DNA from: Gemmobacter sp.
GTDB lineage: Bacteria; Pseudomonadota; Alphaproteobacteria; Rhodobacterales; Rhodobacteraceae
Length of the DNA stretch: 41,672 bases
Direction of reading: 5' to 3'
Assembly (NCBI GenBank): GCA_031260425.1
Contig: JAIRJX010000025.1
Location: 1 to 41,672 of the forward strand
The translations under genes were made by a program, and so were the position numbers. The notes beneath the pieces are model-generated. The model saw only the letters and a list, made by a program, of their open reading frames with translations, made no database searches and was not told the origin of the DNA. Every line of letters starts with the position of its first letter. Within the stretch, counting starts at the first letter, position 1. Positions 10,434 through 19,106 of the stretch are shown piece after piece.

Positions 10434-11054
10434 ATGGTGCTGCATGACTACTGGCGTTCCTCGGCGGCCTATCGGCTGCGCATTGCGCTGAACCTGCTGG
10501 GGCTGGAATATGATCGGCACATGGTCGACCTACTCTCGGGCGATCATCGCGGAGCGGAAAATCTGGCGCGCAATCCGCAGGGGCTGGTGCCCACGCTGGA
10601 AATCGACGGGCTGACCCTGACGCAATCGCTCGCCATCCTCGAATATCTCGACGAGACGCGGCAGGCGGGTTTCCTGCCCGCCGATCCGCCGGGCCGGGCG
10701 CGGGTTCGGGCACTTGCCTATGCCGTGGCGATGGAGATCCATCCGGTCTGCAACCTGCGGGTGGCGAAACACGCAGCCGGCCTCGGCGGCACGATGGAAG
10801 GCTGGATGCAGCATTTCATCCCGCTCGGGCTGGAGGGGCTGGAGCGGATGCTGGCGCAAGGCCCGGCGGGGCCATTCTGCCACGGCGCCGGCGTGACCAT
10901 GGCGGATATCTGCCTGATGCCGCAGCTCTATAATGCCGGGCGATGGGGGGTGGACCTCGCCCCCTTCCCCCGCATCACCGCCATCGCCGCGCATCTCGCC
11001 ACGCTGCCCGCCTTCGCGGCGGCGCATCCCGACCGGGTAAAGCCGACCCCATGA
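10434..11054 (+). CDS. maiA: Maleylacetoacetate isomerase (zeta-class GST)
   Basis: [62 protein letters not shown]; next to hmgA and fahA. Confidence 0.96.
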   Translation: MVLHDYWRSSAAYRLRIALNLLGLEYDRHMVDLLSGDHRGAENLARNPQGLVPTLEIDGLTLTQSLAILEYLDETRQAGFLPADPPGRARVRALAYAVAMEIHPVCNLRVAKHAAGLGGTMEGWMQHFIPLGLEGLERMLAQGPAGPFCHGAGVTMADICLMPQLYNAGRWGVDLAPFPRITAIAAHLATLPAFAAAHPDRVKPTP

Positions 11055-11082
11055 CCCGGGCAGGGCAGGAAAGCGCAAGATC

Positions 11083-11589
11083 ATGGCAGAACGGAGCGAG
11101 GGAATGCCGCAGAACCACGATTTCGACCTCGGCAGCTTCCTGCCCTACATGCTCAACCAGGCGGCGGAAGCAACCAGCAGATCCTTCCACGCCATCTATC
11201 ACGACCGATACGGCATGACCCGCACGCAATGGCGCGTCATGGCCAATCTGGGCAAGTTCGGCGCGATGACGGCGCGCGACATCTGCGCGCTGTCGCATAT
11301 CGAGAAGACCAAGGTCAGCCGGGCGGTGGCGGCGCTGGAGGCCGGAGGCCATCTACTGCGCAAACCCGGCGAGCAGGACCGCCGGACGGAAATCCTGTCG
11401 CTGACCGAAGCCGGACGGCAAGTCTATCACGATCTGGGCCAGCACGCGATTGCCCATGACCGCACCTTGCGAGCAAGTCTCGGGCCGGACCTCACCCGCC
11501 AGCTTGACGCCGCTTTGGTCCGACTGACCGCCAGCGGCACAGACGCCACCCCGACCGAAACTCCGGCCGAAGCACGGCGGCACCCCTGA
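11083..11589 (+). CDS. MarR-family transcriptional regulator
   Basis: YGMTRTQWRVMANLGKFGAMTARDICALSHIEKTKVSRAVAALEAGGHLLRKPGEQDRRTEILSLTEAGRQVYHDL is a canonical MarR wHTH. Start could be 11083 or 11104. Confidence 0.92.
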   Translation: MAERSEGMPQNHDFDLGSFLPYMLNQAAEATSRSFHAIYHDRYGMTRTQWRVMANLGKFGAMTARDICALSHIEKTKVSRAVAALEAGGHLLRKPGEQDRRTEILSLTEAGRQVYHDLGQHAIAHDRTLRASLGPDLTRQLDAALVRLTASGTDATPTETPAEARRHP

Positions 11590-11634
11590 AAAAGGGAGCG
11601 CTCGCACCCTCTGGGCCTCGCGGCCAAATCATCT

Positions 11635-11705
11635 CCGAGGATATTTCCGGACAGAGAATGGCAGCCTCCCCCTCCTGTTCACTTTCTGTCCGGAAATATC
11701 CTCGG
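11635..11705. repeat. Perfect 21-bp inverted repeat with 29-nt spacer
   Basis: CCGAGGATATTTCCGGACAGA (11635-11655) and TCTGTCCGGAAATATCCTCGG (11685-11705) are exact reverse complements. Confidence 0.9.
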
Positions 11706-11709
11706 CCGG

Positions 11710-12344
11710 GTGTTGAACGGGATGCTCTGGGCGGATATTCCGGCGCGCTGCCGCCCGCACGGGACCTGCTTCAACCGCTGGCGCAAGGCAGGGCACTGAG
11801 CGTGTATTCGTCAAGAAATTTCATAGTCTTACAAAGAATACCTCCAGTTGATCGACGCGTCCTCGATCCACGTCCACCAGCACACCAACGGCCGAAAAAA
11901 GCCACTCGATCCCGTTGCATGGGCCGTTCGCGCAGAAGGTCGACCATCAAAATCCACGTGGTCGCGGATGCGCAGGACCGCCCGCTCCGCCTCAAGCTGA
12001 CCGAGGGCCAGGCGCATGGCGGCCGTTCGGCGGTGGATATGCTCGACAGCATCGGCGCGGACGAGGTGCTTCTCGCGGATCGGGGCTACGACGCGGACCA
12101 GCTGCGCGAAGCAGTGGCGATGCAGGGCGCCATCGCCAATATCAGACCGATGCCAAACCGCAAACGCATCCCCCGTTTGACGAACCTCTACCGCCTACGG
12201 AACCACGCCGAGCAGTTCTTCAGCAAGATCAAGCAGTTCCGTGCCGTGGCCACCAGATACGACAAACGAGACGACACCTTCCCCGCTTCCGTCCAACTCG
12301 CCTCAAAACGCATATGGTTGCGCACATATGAGTTGGTGACCTAA
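11710..12344 (+). pseudogene. Degenerate IS5-family (IS427-like) transposase remnant
   Basis: Pieces in different frames: VLNGMLW..ADIPARCRPHGTCFNRWRKAGH* (11710-11799); EYLQLIDASSIHVHQHTNGRKK; then MGRSRRRSTIKIHVVADAQDRPLRLKLTEGQAHGGRSAVDMLDSIGADEVLLADRGYDADQLR..NHAEQFFSKIKQFRAVATRYDKRDDTF. Needs frameshifts and an N-terminal deletion. Confidence 0.88.
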
Positions 12345-13195
12345 GGCGTAGCGGTGGCCTGCATGGTGACGCCACCATCCTCCCTCCGCACCCTCAGGGC
12401 GATCTCTCCCGCCATCTCCGCCGCCTCGATATGCACGGGAATGCCGCAGATCAGCGGGCTGAGGCCGCGATACCGGAACTGTGTGGGCGGACGGCCCAGC
12501 ATGTGGCCAGCCAGGTTCAGCATCCAGACCGCCTGCATCGGCCCATGCACCACCAGCCCCGCATAGCCTTCGATCCCGGTTGCATAGGGCAGGTCATAGT
12601 GGATGCGGTGGCCGTTGAAGGTCAGCGCCGAATAGCGAAACAGCAGCACCGGGTCCGGTGTCACGGTCCAGGTCCGGACCACGTCCCAAGGGTCGGCGCC
12701 GGGTGGCCGGGACGTCGGGGCGCCCGACTCCGGATTCCCGCGATAGACAAGATCCTGACGCTCCTCGAGCCGCGGCCTGCCGGCCACGGTCAGGACATGG
12801 CGCAGCGTGACAAAGCCGAGCAGCCCCGTCGCCCCCTGCTTGAAGGTGATGTCGGTGACGGTGGTTTCACGCTCGACCCTTTCACCGGGGCTCAGAGGGC
12901 CGTGCAGTGTGATCTCGCCCCCTGCCCACATCCGGCGCGGCAGGGGCAGAGCGGGCACGAAAAGACCCGGCCGCGGATGTCCGTCGAGGCCCAGCATCCC
13001 GGGCTCCGCCAGATCGGGGGCCAGTGCCCAGTGCAGGCCGGAAGGCACCTCGCCCGGCCCCAGCAATCCAGGAAACGTCGCACGGTATTCCGCGATCAGT
13101 CGATCCGAAACCACATCGGACCTGATCCAGCTCCGCCCCATCCAGTCCCGATAGTCCAGCGCGGGCCTGCTCCCCGCCTGCCCGCCCTTGCCCAT
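12341..13195 (-). CDS. FAS1-like / MaoC-type dehydratase (hydroxyacyl-thioester or mesaconyl-CoA hydratase-like)
   Basis: DYRDWMGRSWIRSDVVSDRLIAEYRATFPG..PSGLHWALAPDLAEPGMLGLDGHPRPGLFVPALPLPRRMWAGGEITLHGPLSPGERVERE..LLFRYSALTFNGHRIHYDLPYATGIEGYAGLVVHGPMQA. Confidence 0.85.
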   Translation of the reverse strand: MGKGGQAGSRPALDYRDWMGRSWIRSDVVSDRLIAEYRATFPGLLGPGEVPSGLHWALAPDLAEPGMLGLDGHPRPGLFVPALPLPRRMWAGGEITLHGPLSPGERVERETTVTDITFKQGATGLLGFVTLRHVLTVAGRPRLEERQDLVYRGNPESGAPTSRPPGADPWDVVRTWTVTPDPVLLFRYSALTFNGHRIHYDLPYATGIEGYAGLVVHGPMQAVWMLNLAGHMLGRPPTQFRYRGLSPLICGIPVHIEAAEMAGEIALRVRREDGGVTMQATATP

Positions 13196-14511
13196 CAGCC
13201 GGCCCCCATCTTCGCGCCAAGCACCCGTGCCGAAAGCCCATCCAGCCCGACCACGGCGGACCACAGCTTTTCGGCGCGCTCGCCAAGAAGCCCGCGCCCC
13301 TTGGCGCGCAGGCTGGCCTCCAGCAGATCAGCCGGGATCGGCGCGGCAAGGTCGTGGGCGAAGGGCAGGATGCGGCCATCGGCCAGCACCACCTCGCCCA
13401 CGGCCTCCATGTCGCCCACCGCTGCATCCCCCGTCACCTGAACACGGCCCGCAAGGACGGCAAGGGCGGGATCGGCGGCAAGCGCGTCGGTATAGGCGGT
13501 GTCGGTGGCGGTCGGAATGCCTGACAGGATCATTCCGGCAAGCCATGCATAGGAGAACTTGACTTCAAGCCCGGTCCTCGGGGCCTTGATGTCGCAGACC
13601 TTCAGCCAGCGCGGGCTGGTGCGCAGACGGATCGCCATGATCTGCGCCGGATCAAGGCCCGGCGAGGCTTTCAGCGCCGCCAGCGCCTCGATCACCGCAT
13701 GAGTGCCGTGACAACAGGCGTGCAGTTTGTATTTCACCGTATCGAACAGGAAGCGCCCCGGAGGCGGATCATCCCAGACGTTTTCGGTTACGGGTGCATC
13801 GGAGTGGGTGGGGACGAATCCCTGCGGCCCCTCCAACCCGTCATCGGCCGAAGTGAGACCCGCCCGCGCAAGGGCCGCGCATTCCACCCCGTTCGAAGCC
13901 GCGATCCCGGCATTGTAGGGTTTGCCCATGGTGCCGAACTGCGATTTCAGCCCCGAGGCGCGGGTGGCGCACAGGCCGATGGCGGCGCGCATCCCTGCGC
14001 GATCCAGCCCATAAAGCCGTCCTGCCGCGATGGTAGCCCCAAAAGCTCCGGCGGTCGCCGTCTGGTGAAAGCCGCGGTTGTAGTGCACCGCACCCAACCC
14101 CATGCCGATACGGACCGAAGCCTCGGCCCCGAGGAGGAACGCATCGGCCACATCGGCGGCGGCGGCGTCCACCTCCTCACCGGCGGCAAGGGCGGCGGGG
14201 TAGATACCGACGGAAGGGTGCCCGACATGCGAAAAATGCGTGTCGTCATAATCCAGCGCGTGGCTGGTGGCGCCGTTGATCAGAGCTGCGGCGCGGGCGG
14301 GCAGGCGTCCGCCGCCGATGACATCGGCGACAGGGTGCCCGCCTTCCGCACCGATCACCGCGCGCAACCGCTCCGCCACCGGTTCCCTCACCCCTGCCAC
14401 GCCGCAGATCATCCAGTCGTAAAGCGAGAAGCGCGCCATCCTGCGGGAACCGGCCGGGATCGACGAGGCCGGCAGCGCGGCCAGATCAAGGATATGATCG
14501 AGCATCGTCAT
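13195..14511 (-). CDS. MmgE/PrpD family protein
   Basis: INGATSHALDYDDTHFSHVGHPSVGIYPAALAAGEE and CHGTHAVIEALAAL are typical of MmgE/PrpD (2-methylcitrate dehydratase / decarboxylase superfamily). Confidence 0.92.
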   Translation of the reverse strand: MTMLDHILDLAALPASSIPAGSRRMARFSLYDWMICGVAGVREPVAERLRAVIGAEGGHPVADVIGGGRLPARAAALINGATSHALDYDDTHFSHVGHPSVGIYPAALAAGEEVDAAAADVADAFLLGAEASVRIGMGLGAVHYNRGFHQTATAGAFGATIAAGRLYGLDRAGMRAAIGLCATRASGLKSQFGTMGKPYNAGIAASNGVECAALARAGLTSADDGLEGPQGFVPTHSDAPVTENVWDDPPPGRFLFDTVKYKLHACCHGTHAVIEALAALKASPGLDPAQIMAIRLRTSPRWLKVCDIKAPRTGLEVKFSYAWLAGMILSGIPTATDTAYTDALAADPALAVLAGRVQVTGDAAVGDMEAVGEVVLADGRILPFAHDLAAPIPADLLEASLRAKGRGLLGERAEKLWSAVVGLDGLSARVLGAKMGAG

Positions 14512-15689
14512 GCGCTCAGCTCTCCATAGGATTTAGGCAGGCCCAGCACCCGCTCTGCGATATAGCACAGGATCAGGTTGGTAGAGATCGGCGCGACCTG
14601 ATAAAGCCGGGCTTCGCGGAACTTGCGCTCCACATCATATTCCTCGGCGAAACCGAAACCGCCATGGGTTTGCAGACAGGCCTCTGCCGCCTCCCAGCTC
14701 GCATCGGCGGCCAGCATCTTTGCCGTGTTTGCCTCGACACCCGGGTTCAGGCCGGAATCATACATCGCAGCGGCGCGGTAGACGATGGCTTCGGCCGCCA
14801 TCAGATGCGCCTGGGCGCGGGCCAGCGGGAACTGGACGCCCTGGTTGCGGCCGATTGGTGCTCCGAAAACCACGCGCTCCCTCGCATAATCCGCGGCCTT
14901 CCTGAGAAACCATTTTGCGTCGCCGATGCATTCGGCAGCGATCAGGATGCGTTCGGAGTTCATCCCTGACAGGATGTAGCGAAAGCCCTTGCCCTCGTCA
15001 CCGACAAGAGCGTCGGCGGGGATGCGGAGATTGTCGAAGAACACCTCGGTCGTGGCATGGTTCATCATGGTGCGGATCGGGCGGATGCCGATGCCCCTGC
15101 CCAGATGCCCGCGCATGTCGACCAGAAAGACCGACAGCCCGTCGGTGCGGCTTGCCACCTGATCGCGCGGCGTCGTGCGGGCCAGAAGGACCATCAGGTC
15201 CGAGTATTCGGCCCGACTGGTCCAGATCTTCTGTCCGTTGATCACCCAGCCGTCCCCGTCACGTCGCGCCGTGGTCTTGAGCGCCAGCGTGTCGGTGCCC
15301 GAAGTCGGTTCGGTGACGCCGAATGCCTGAAGCCGCAGGGTGCCGGCGGCGATGCCGGGCAGATAGCGACGCTTTTGCCCAGGACTGCCGTGACGCAGCA
15401 CGGTGCCCATGGTATACATCTGCGCATGGCAGGCGGCCGCGTTGCAGCCCTGGCGGTGGATCTCTTCCAGGATTACGGCGGATGCGGTCAAATTGAGACC
15501 GGATCCCCCATATTCTTCGGGAATCATCGCGGCCAGATAGCCCTCGCGGATCAGGGCTTGCACGAATTCGGAAGGGTAGGCGCGCCGGCTGTCGAGATCG
15601 CGCCAGTAGCTACCGGGAAAATCGGCACAGACTTTGGCAACGCCTTCGCGGATGGCTGCGTAGTCTGCGGTGGGGTCGAAATCCGGCAT
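14508..15689 (-). CDS. Acyl-CoA dehydrogenase family protein
   Basis: LQAFGVTEPTSGTDTLALKTTARRDGDGWVINGQKIWTSRAEYSDLMVLLART, GRNQGVQFPLARAQAHLMAAEAIVYRAA and LQTHGGFGFAEEYDVERKFREARLYQVAPISTNLI. Confidence 0.94.
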   Translation of the reverse strand: MPDFDPTADYAAIREGVAKVCADFPGSYWRDLDSRRAYPSEFVQALIREGYLAAMIPEEYGGSGLNLTASAVILEEIHRQGCNAAACHAQMYTMGTVLRHGSPGQKRRYLPGIAAGTLRLQAFGVTEPTSGTDTLALKTTARRDGDGWVINGQKIWTSRAEYSDLMVLLARTTPRDQVASRTDGLSVFLVDMRGHLGRGIGIRPIRTMMNHATTEVFFDNLRIPADALVGDEGKGFRYILSGMNSERILIAAECIGDAKWFLRKAADYARERVVFGAPIGRNQGVQFPLARAQAHLMAAEAIVYRAAAMYDSGLNPGVEANTAKMLAADASWEAAEACLQTHGGFGFAEEYDVERKFREARLYQVAPISTNLILCYIAERVLGLPKSYGELSA

Positions 15690-15786
15690 CGGACGGCTCC
15701 TTCTTCTGGTATCGTGGACAAGGTGACGAAACGGCGGGCGGGGACATCGGCGTCTGGCCCGGCGGCCATCAGCCCCGGATCGGGCA

Positions 15787-16719
15787 TCAGCCGGGCACCT
15801 CCGCCCCGGCGCGCAAGTTGTCGGCCTCCTGGGCAATGCGCTTGAGCAATGCCGGGGGGACCGGTTTGCCGGCCTCTGGCGGACGCAGCAAGGCGATGGT
15901 GCGGACCATGCCGGGATCATTGATTCCGCTCAGGGAAAAGCGGCCCTCGGCTGCGTCGCGGGCAACCGAGTTGCGCGGCAGGATCGTGGCATATCCGCCC
16001 GCTTCGTCCGAGATCATCGCCTTGACGGCCGTAAGGCTGTCCAACTCCAGCGCCGGCGAAAGCGGCAGGCCACGGGCAGCGAAACTCGCGTCGATGATCC
16101 GGCGCAACTGATGGATGCGGCTTGGCAGGATCAGACGCAGGCCAGCCACCTCGGCAAGTGCGACGGGCCGGCGCAGCGGCAGGCTCCATGCCGCCAGCAC
16201 CAGATCCTCGTTCAGCAACGGCGTCTCCGACACCCCGTCGGCAGCCGCAGTCGCGTAGCTGAGGGCAAGATCCAGCCGCCCCGCCACCATCAGGCTGCGC
16301 AGATCGCCGGAATAGGCCTCGATCACCTCAAGCGCAGGCGCACCCGGAAGGGCTCGCATCGCCTCCTGCACGGGTTCGAGAAACAGCGGCGCGATGGTCG
16401 GACAGATGCCGAGCGCAAGGTGCCGGGGGGTGGCGGCAAAGTCATGCCGCAGCCTGTCCAGCACCTTGTCCAATTCGTCCAGATGACCACGCACCCTGGC
16501 CAGAAGCACCTGGCCCGCCTCGCTGGGGGTGGCGCTGCGGCCATTGCGGTTGAAAAGTTCCACCCCCAGCTCCTGTTCCAGAAGCTGCATCTGCCGCGTC
16601 AGGGCGGGTTGAGCGATACCCACGGCCACGGCTGCACGGGAAAAGCCGCCATGGTCACAAACCGCGAGAAAGTATCGCAGGCGGCGTATGTCCACGCCCG
16701 TCCGGTCGATCCGTCCCAT
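15787..16719 (-). CDS. LysR-family transcriptional regulator
   Basis: VDIRRLRYFLAVCDHGGFSRAAVAVGIAQPALTRQMQLLEQELGVELFNRNGRSATPSEAGQVLLARV. Confidence 0.95.
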   Translation of the reverse strand: MGRIDRTGVDIRRLRYFLAVCDHGGFSRAAVAVGIAQPALTRQMQLLEQELGVELFNRNGRSATPSEAGQVLLARVRGHLDELDKVLDRLRHDFAATPRHLALGICPTIAPLFLEPVQEAMRALPGAPALEVIEAYSGDLRSLMVAGRLDLALSYATAAADGVSETPLLNEDLVLAAWSLPLRRPVALAEVAGLRLILPSRIHQLRRIIDASFAARGLPLSPALELDSLTAVKAMISDEAGGYATILPRNSVARDAAEGRFSLSGINDPGMVRTIALLRPPEAGKPVPPALLKRIAQEADNLRAGAEVPG

Positions 16720-16722
16720 GAC

Positions 16723-18618
16723 CTAGCTTCCCGACTTCGGCGAGGTCCGGCCGCACCCGCCCGTGACCCGCGCCAGCGCGGCGGCGATCCAGCCCGGCAC
16801 CGGTGCCGCCCGCACGTCCCACCGCTCCCGGCGCAGGCCGGCCTCTGCCGTCAGCCCCAGTCCGGCGCCATAGGCCAGCCACCAGACAAGGGGGATCCCC
16901 AGCAACCAGAAGAATAGCTGCCAGACCCAGAGCGACGGCAGCCCCAGCGCCGCCTCTCCACCCGCAAAGATCGGCTGACTGAAGAAGCTGTTGCCAAGGA
17001 TCGCGCCGGGACCAAGCGCCAGGAAAGTCCAGATCAGAGTCAGCGACCATTTCGCCCCACGCGCTGCCGATCCGCCGAGGTTCACCCGTGCCTGCGTCGC
17101 AAACGCATCATGCAGCCTGTCGCGGTGCAACCGTTCGTCGCCCTTGCGGGTGAAGATCGACACCAGAAGCACGGCCCCCAGATTCAACGCCAGTCCCCAG
17201 CCGGCGGAATGGATGGTCAGCGGCCAGCGCCCCCAGGGCAGATCAAGGAAAAGGCCCTCGAACAGGATCAGGCCGGGCGGTTCGGTCATGAATACCGCAA
17301 GGCTGCCCAGAACAAGGCCGGTCAGCACCGCGCTACGGCTGATCCAGCGCAGGAAGGCGAGGCCCAGCAGTGCCGGGAAAAGCTGTGCCGACAGCGGCAA
17401 GGCGAGGCTGCGGAAAACGGCGGCGGCCAAGGGCGAGAAGGTGGCCAGCATGGCCAGCATGAGAAACGCCAGCGCCAGCGCGATACGCGCGCTCAGTCGG
17501 ACATCACGGGGGGAGAGGTTCGGCAGGATGAACGGCATCACCAGATCACGCACCACCAGAAGCGTGCCCGAGGTGACAAAGAAGCTTGTAGCCATCAACC
17601 CCGCAATCAGCAGCACCAGTGCCAGAGCCGCTCCGGCAAGCGGATCCTCCCCCGCCAGTGCCACCACCAGCACGGGCAGGCCACCGCCGCCCGCCCGTGC
17701 AACGATCAGCGGTGCCAGCGCCAGAAGAAGCCCCGTCACCAGCCCGGCCATCACCCAGACGCTGCCGAAAGCCAGGCTACGGCCGCCATGCGTCGTCATG
17801 CCCAGCAGCAGCATTCCCGGCGACAGCGTCAGCCCCATGAGCGCGAGCGCGTCCGAAAGGATGGCCAGGGTGGTAAAGATGCCGCCTTGGGCGGTCTCCT
17901 TGCCGATACCGGCGGAATATTGCGCCACACCGGGAATGGCATCGGCCAGCGTTCCCTCGGGAACGGGCAGCGCGGCTTGGGGAAAGCCCGGGCCGGGCAA
18001 CAGCAGTTCGGCCAGCCCGGCGGTTGCCACCAGCAGGGTTGCCAGCAGCAGTGCCTCGATCGCCAGCACCAGAACGGCGGCCCGCCAGCCGCCCATGACG
18101 GCAGGCAGGAACAGCGCGAAGGCAAAACCCCAGATCGCCGCACCGCGCGGCACCACCCCATCCGTCAGCACCGAGAGCAGCCCCGCAGCGCCCGCCAGCA
18201 TCCCCGCCGCGAGAGGCAGGGCGAACAGGACCGCCACCGTCAGCACGAAAAGCCGCAGGGTGACGCTTTCATAATACCCAGCCAAAGCCTCGACCGGGCT
18301 GGACAGGCCCGCGATGCGCGCCGCCAGCCAGAGCCGCTTCTGCACTAGAACCAGCGCCAGCACAGCCGGCACCAACCCCAGCGCCAGATGCCCGGCCTGC
18401 AACCCGTAGCGCCCCACCAGCGCCAGATGGCCGGGCAGGTCGATCCCGGAAAGCAGCACGCCGCCGCCAGCGAAGATCGCAGCCCAGCCGGGAAGGCGCG
18501 CACCGGCATCCAGGAAGCCGCGCGGATCACCTGCCTTGCCCGTCCGGGCGACCAGGGACGCGATATAAACCCCGAGCGACGCGAGGAAAACCAGCAGGGT
18601 CAACAGAAGTGCTGTCAC
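16723..18618 (-). CDS. Sodium:solute symporter (SSS) family transporter
   Basis: 631-aa multi-TM protein; long hydrophobic helices with GFLDAGARLPGWAAIFAGGGVLLSGIDLPGHLALVGRYGLQAG; SSS-like organisation. Confidence 0.75.
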   Translation of the reverse strand: MTALLLTLLVFLASLGVYIASLVARTGKAGDPRGFLDAGARLPGWAAIFAGGGVLLSGIDLPGHLALVGRYGLQAGHLALGLVPAVLALVLVQKRLWLAARIAGLSSPVEALAGYYESVTLRLFVLTVAVLFALPLAAGMLAGAAGLLSVLTDGVVPRGAAIWGFAFALFLPAVMGGWRAAVLVLAIEALLLATLLVATAGLAELLLPGPGFPQAALPVPEGTLADAIPGVAQYSAGIGKETAQGGIFTTLAILSDALALMGLTLSPGMLLLGMTTHGGRSLAFGSVWVMAGLVTGLLLALAPLIVARAGGGGLPVLVVALAGEDPLAGAALALVLLIAGLMATSFFVTSGTLLVVRDLVMPFILPNLSPRDVRLSARIALALAFLMLAMLATFSPLAAAVFRSLALPLSAQLFPALLGLAFLRWISRSAVLTGLVLGSLAVFMTEPPGLILFEGLFLDLPWGRWPLTIHSAGWGLALNLGAVLLVSIFTRKGDERLHRDRLHDAFATQARVNLGGSAARGAKWSLTLIWTFLALGPGAILGNSFFSQPIFAGGEAALGLPSLWVWQLFFWLLGIPLVWWLAYGAGLGLTAEAGLRRERWDVRAAPVPGWIAAALARVTGGCGRTSPKSGS

Positions 18619-19079
18619 TTGCGCCCTCCACGATGTGGCAGCTGGCTGGCGGCACGCGGATTGTTGTCGCGGATCACGTCAAACACCTCGAAAGCGCGAC
18701 GGGGGCCGTGGCGGGTGACAAGATAGAAGACCACCGCCGCCGCAAGCGCCGCGGCACCAGCCAACAGCGGCAGGAAGAGGGTCCGGGCAAAACCGTCGAC
18801 TGCCAGCGTGGCCAGCACCAGCGCCAGCAGGGCGGCGAGCGACAGCACCAGCGCCAGCGCCACCTCACGCGGGGTGAAGGAGGTGCCGAGGATGGCGTTC
18901 ACCAAGACATGCCCGGCAAATCCTGCCAGCAACGCAGCGAAGCCACCCGCAAGCCATGCGATCCCCGCCCCGCCGAGCCCGGGGAGCAACAGCAGCGCCG
19001 CCACCGCCCCGGCCGCCAGCCAGACCGCGACCACCAGTGCGTGCCGCTCCAGCCTGCTTTCCGCGTCGTCATCCTGCAT
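18615..19079 (-). CDS. Small membrane protein of unknown function (about 4 TM)
   Basis: 154 aa, strongly hydrophobic, overlaps the SSS start by 4 bp; ends FEVFDVIRDNNPRAASQLPHRGGRK. Confidence 0.7.
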   Translation of the reverse strand: MQDDDAESRLERHALVVAVWLAAGAVAALLLLPGLGGAGIAWLAGGFAALLAGFAGHVLVNAILGTSFTPREVALALVLSLAALLALVLATLAVDGFARTLFLPLLAGAAALAAAVVFYLVTRHGPRRAFEVFDVIRDNNPRAASQLPHRGGRK

Positions 19080-19106
19080 CGGCCCCGCCCTCCGTCAATT
19101 TGGCGA

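Noticed and set aside
16991-18348. Plus-strand ORFs of 427 and 412 aa
   Set aside because: Antisense to the SSS symporter; composition biased and no motifs.
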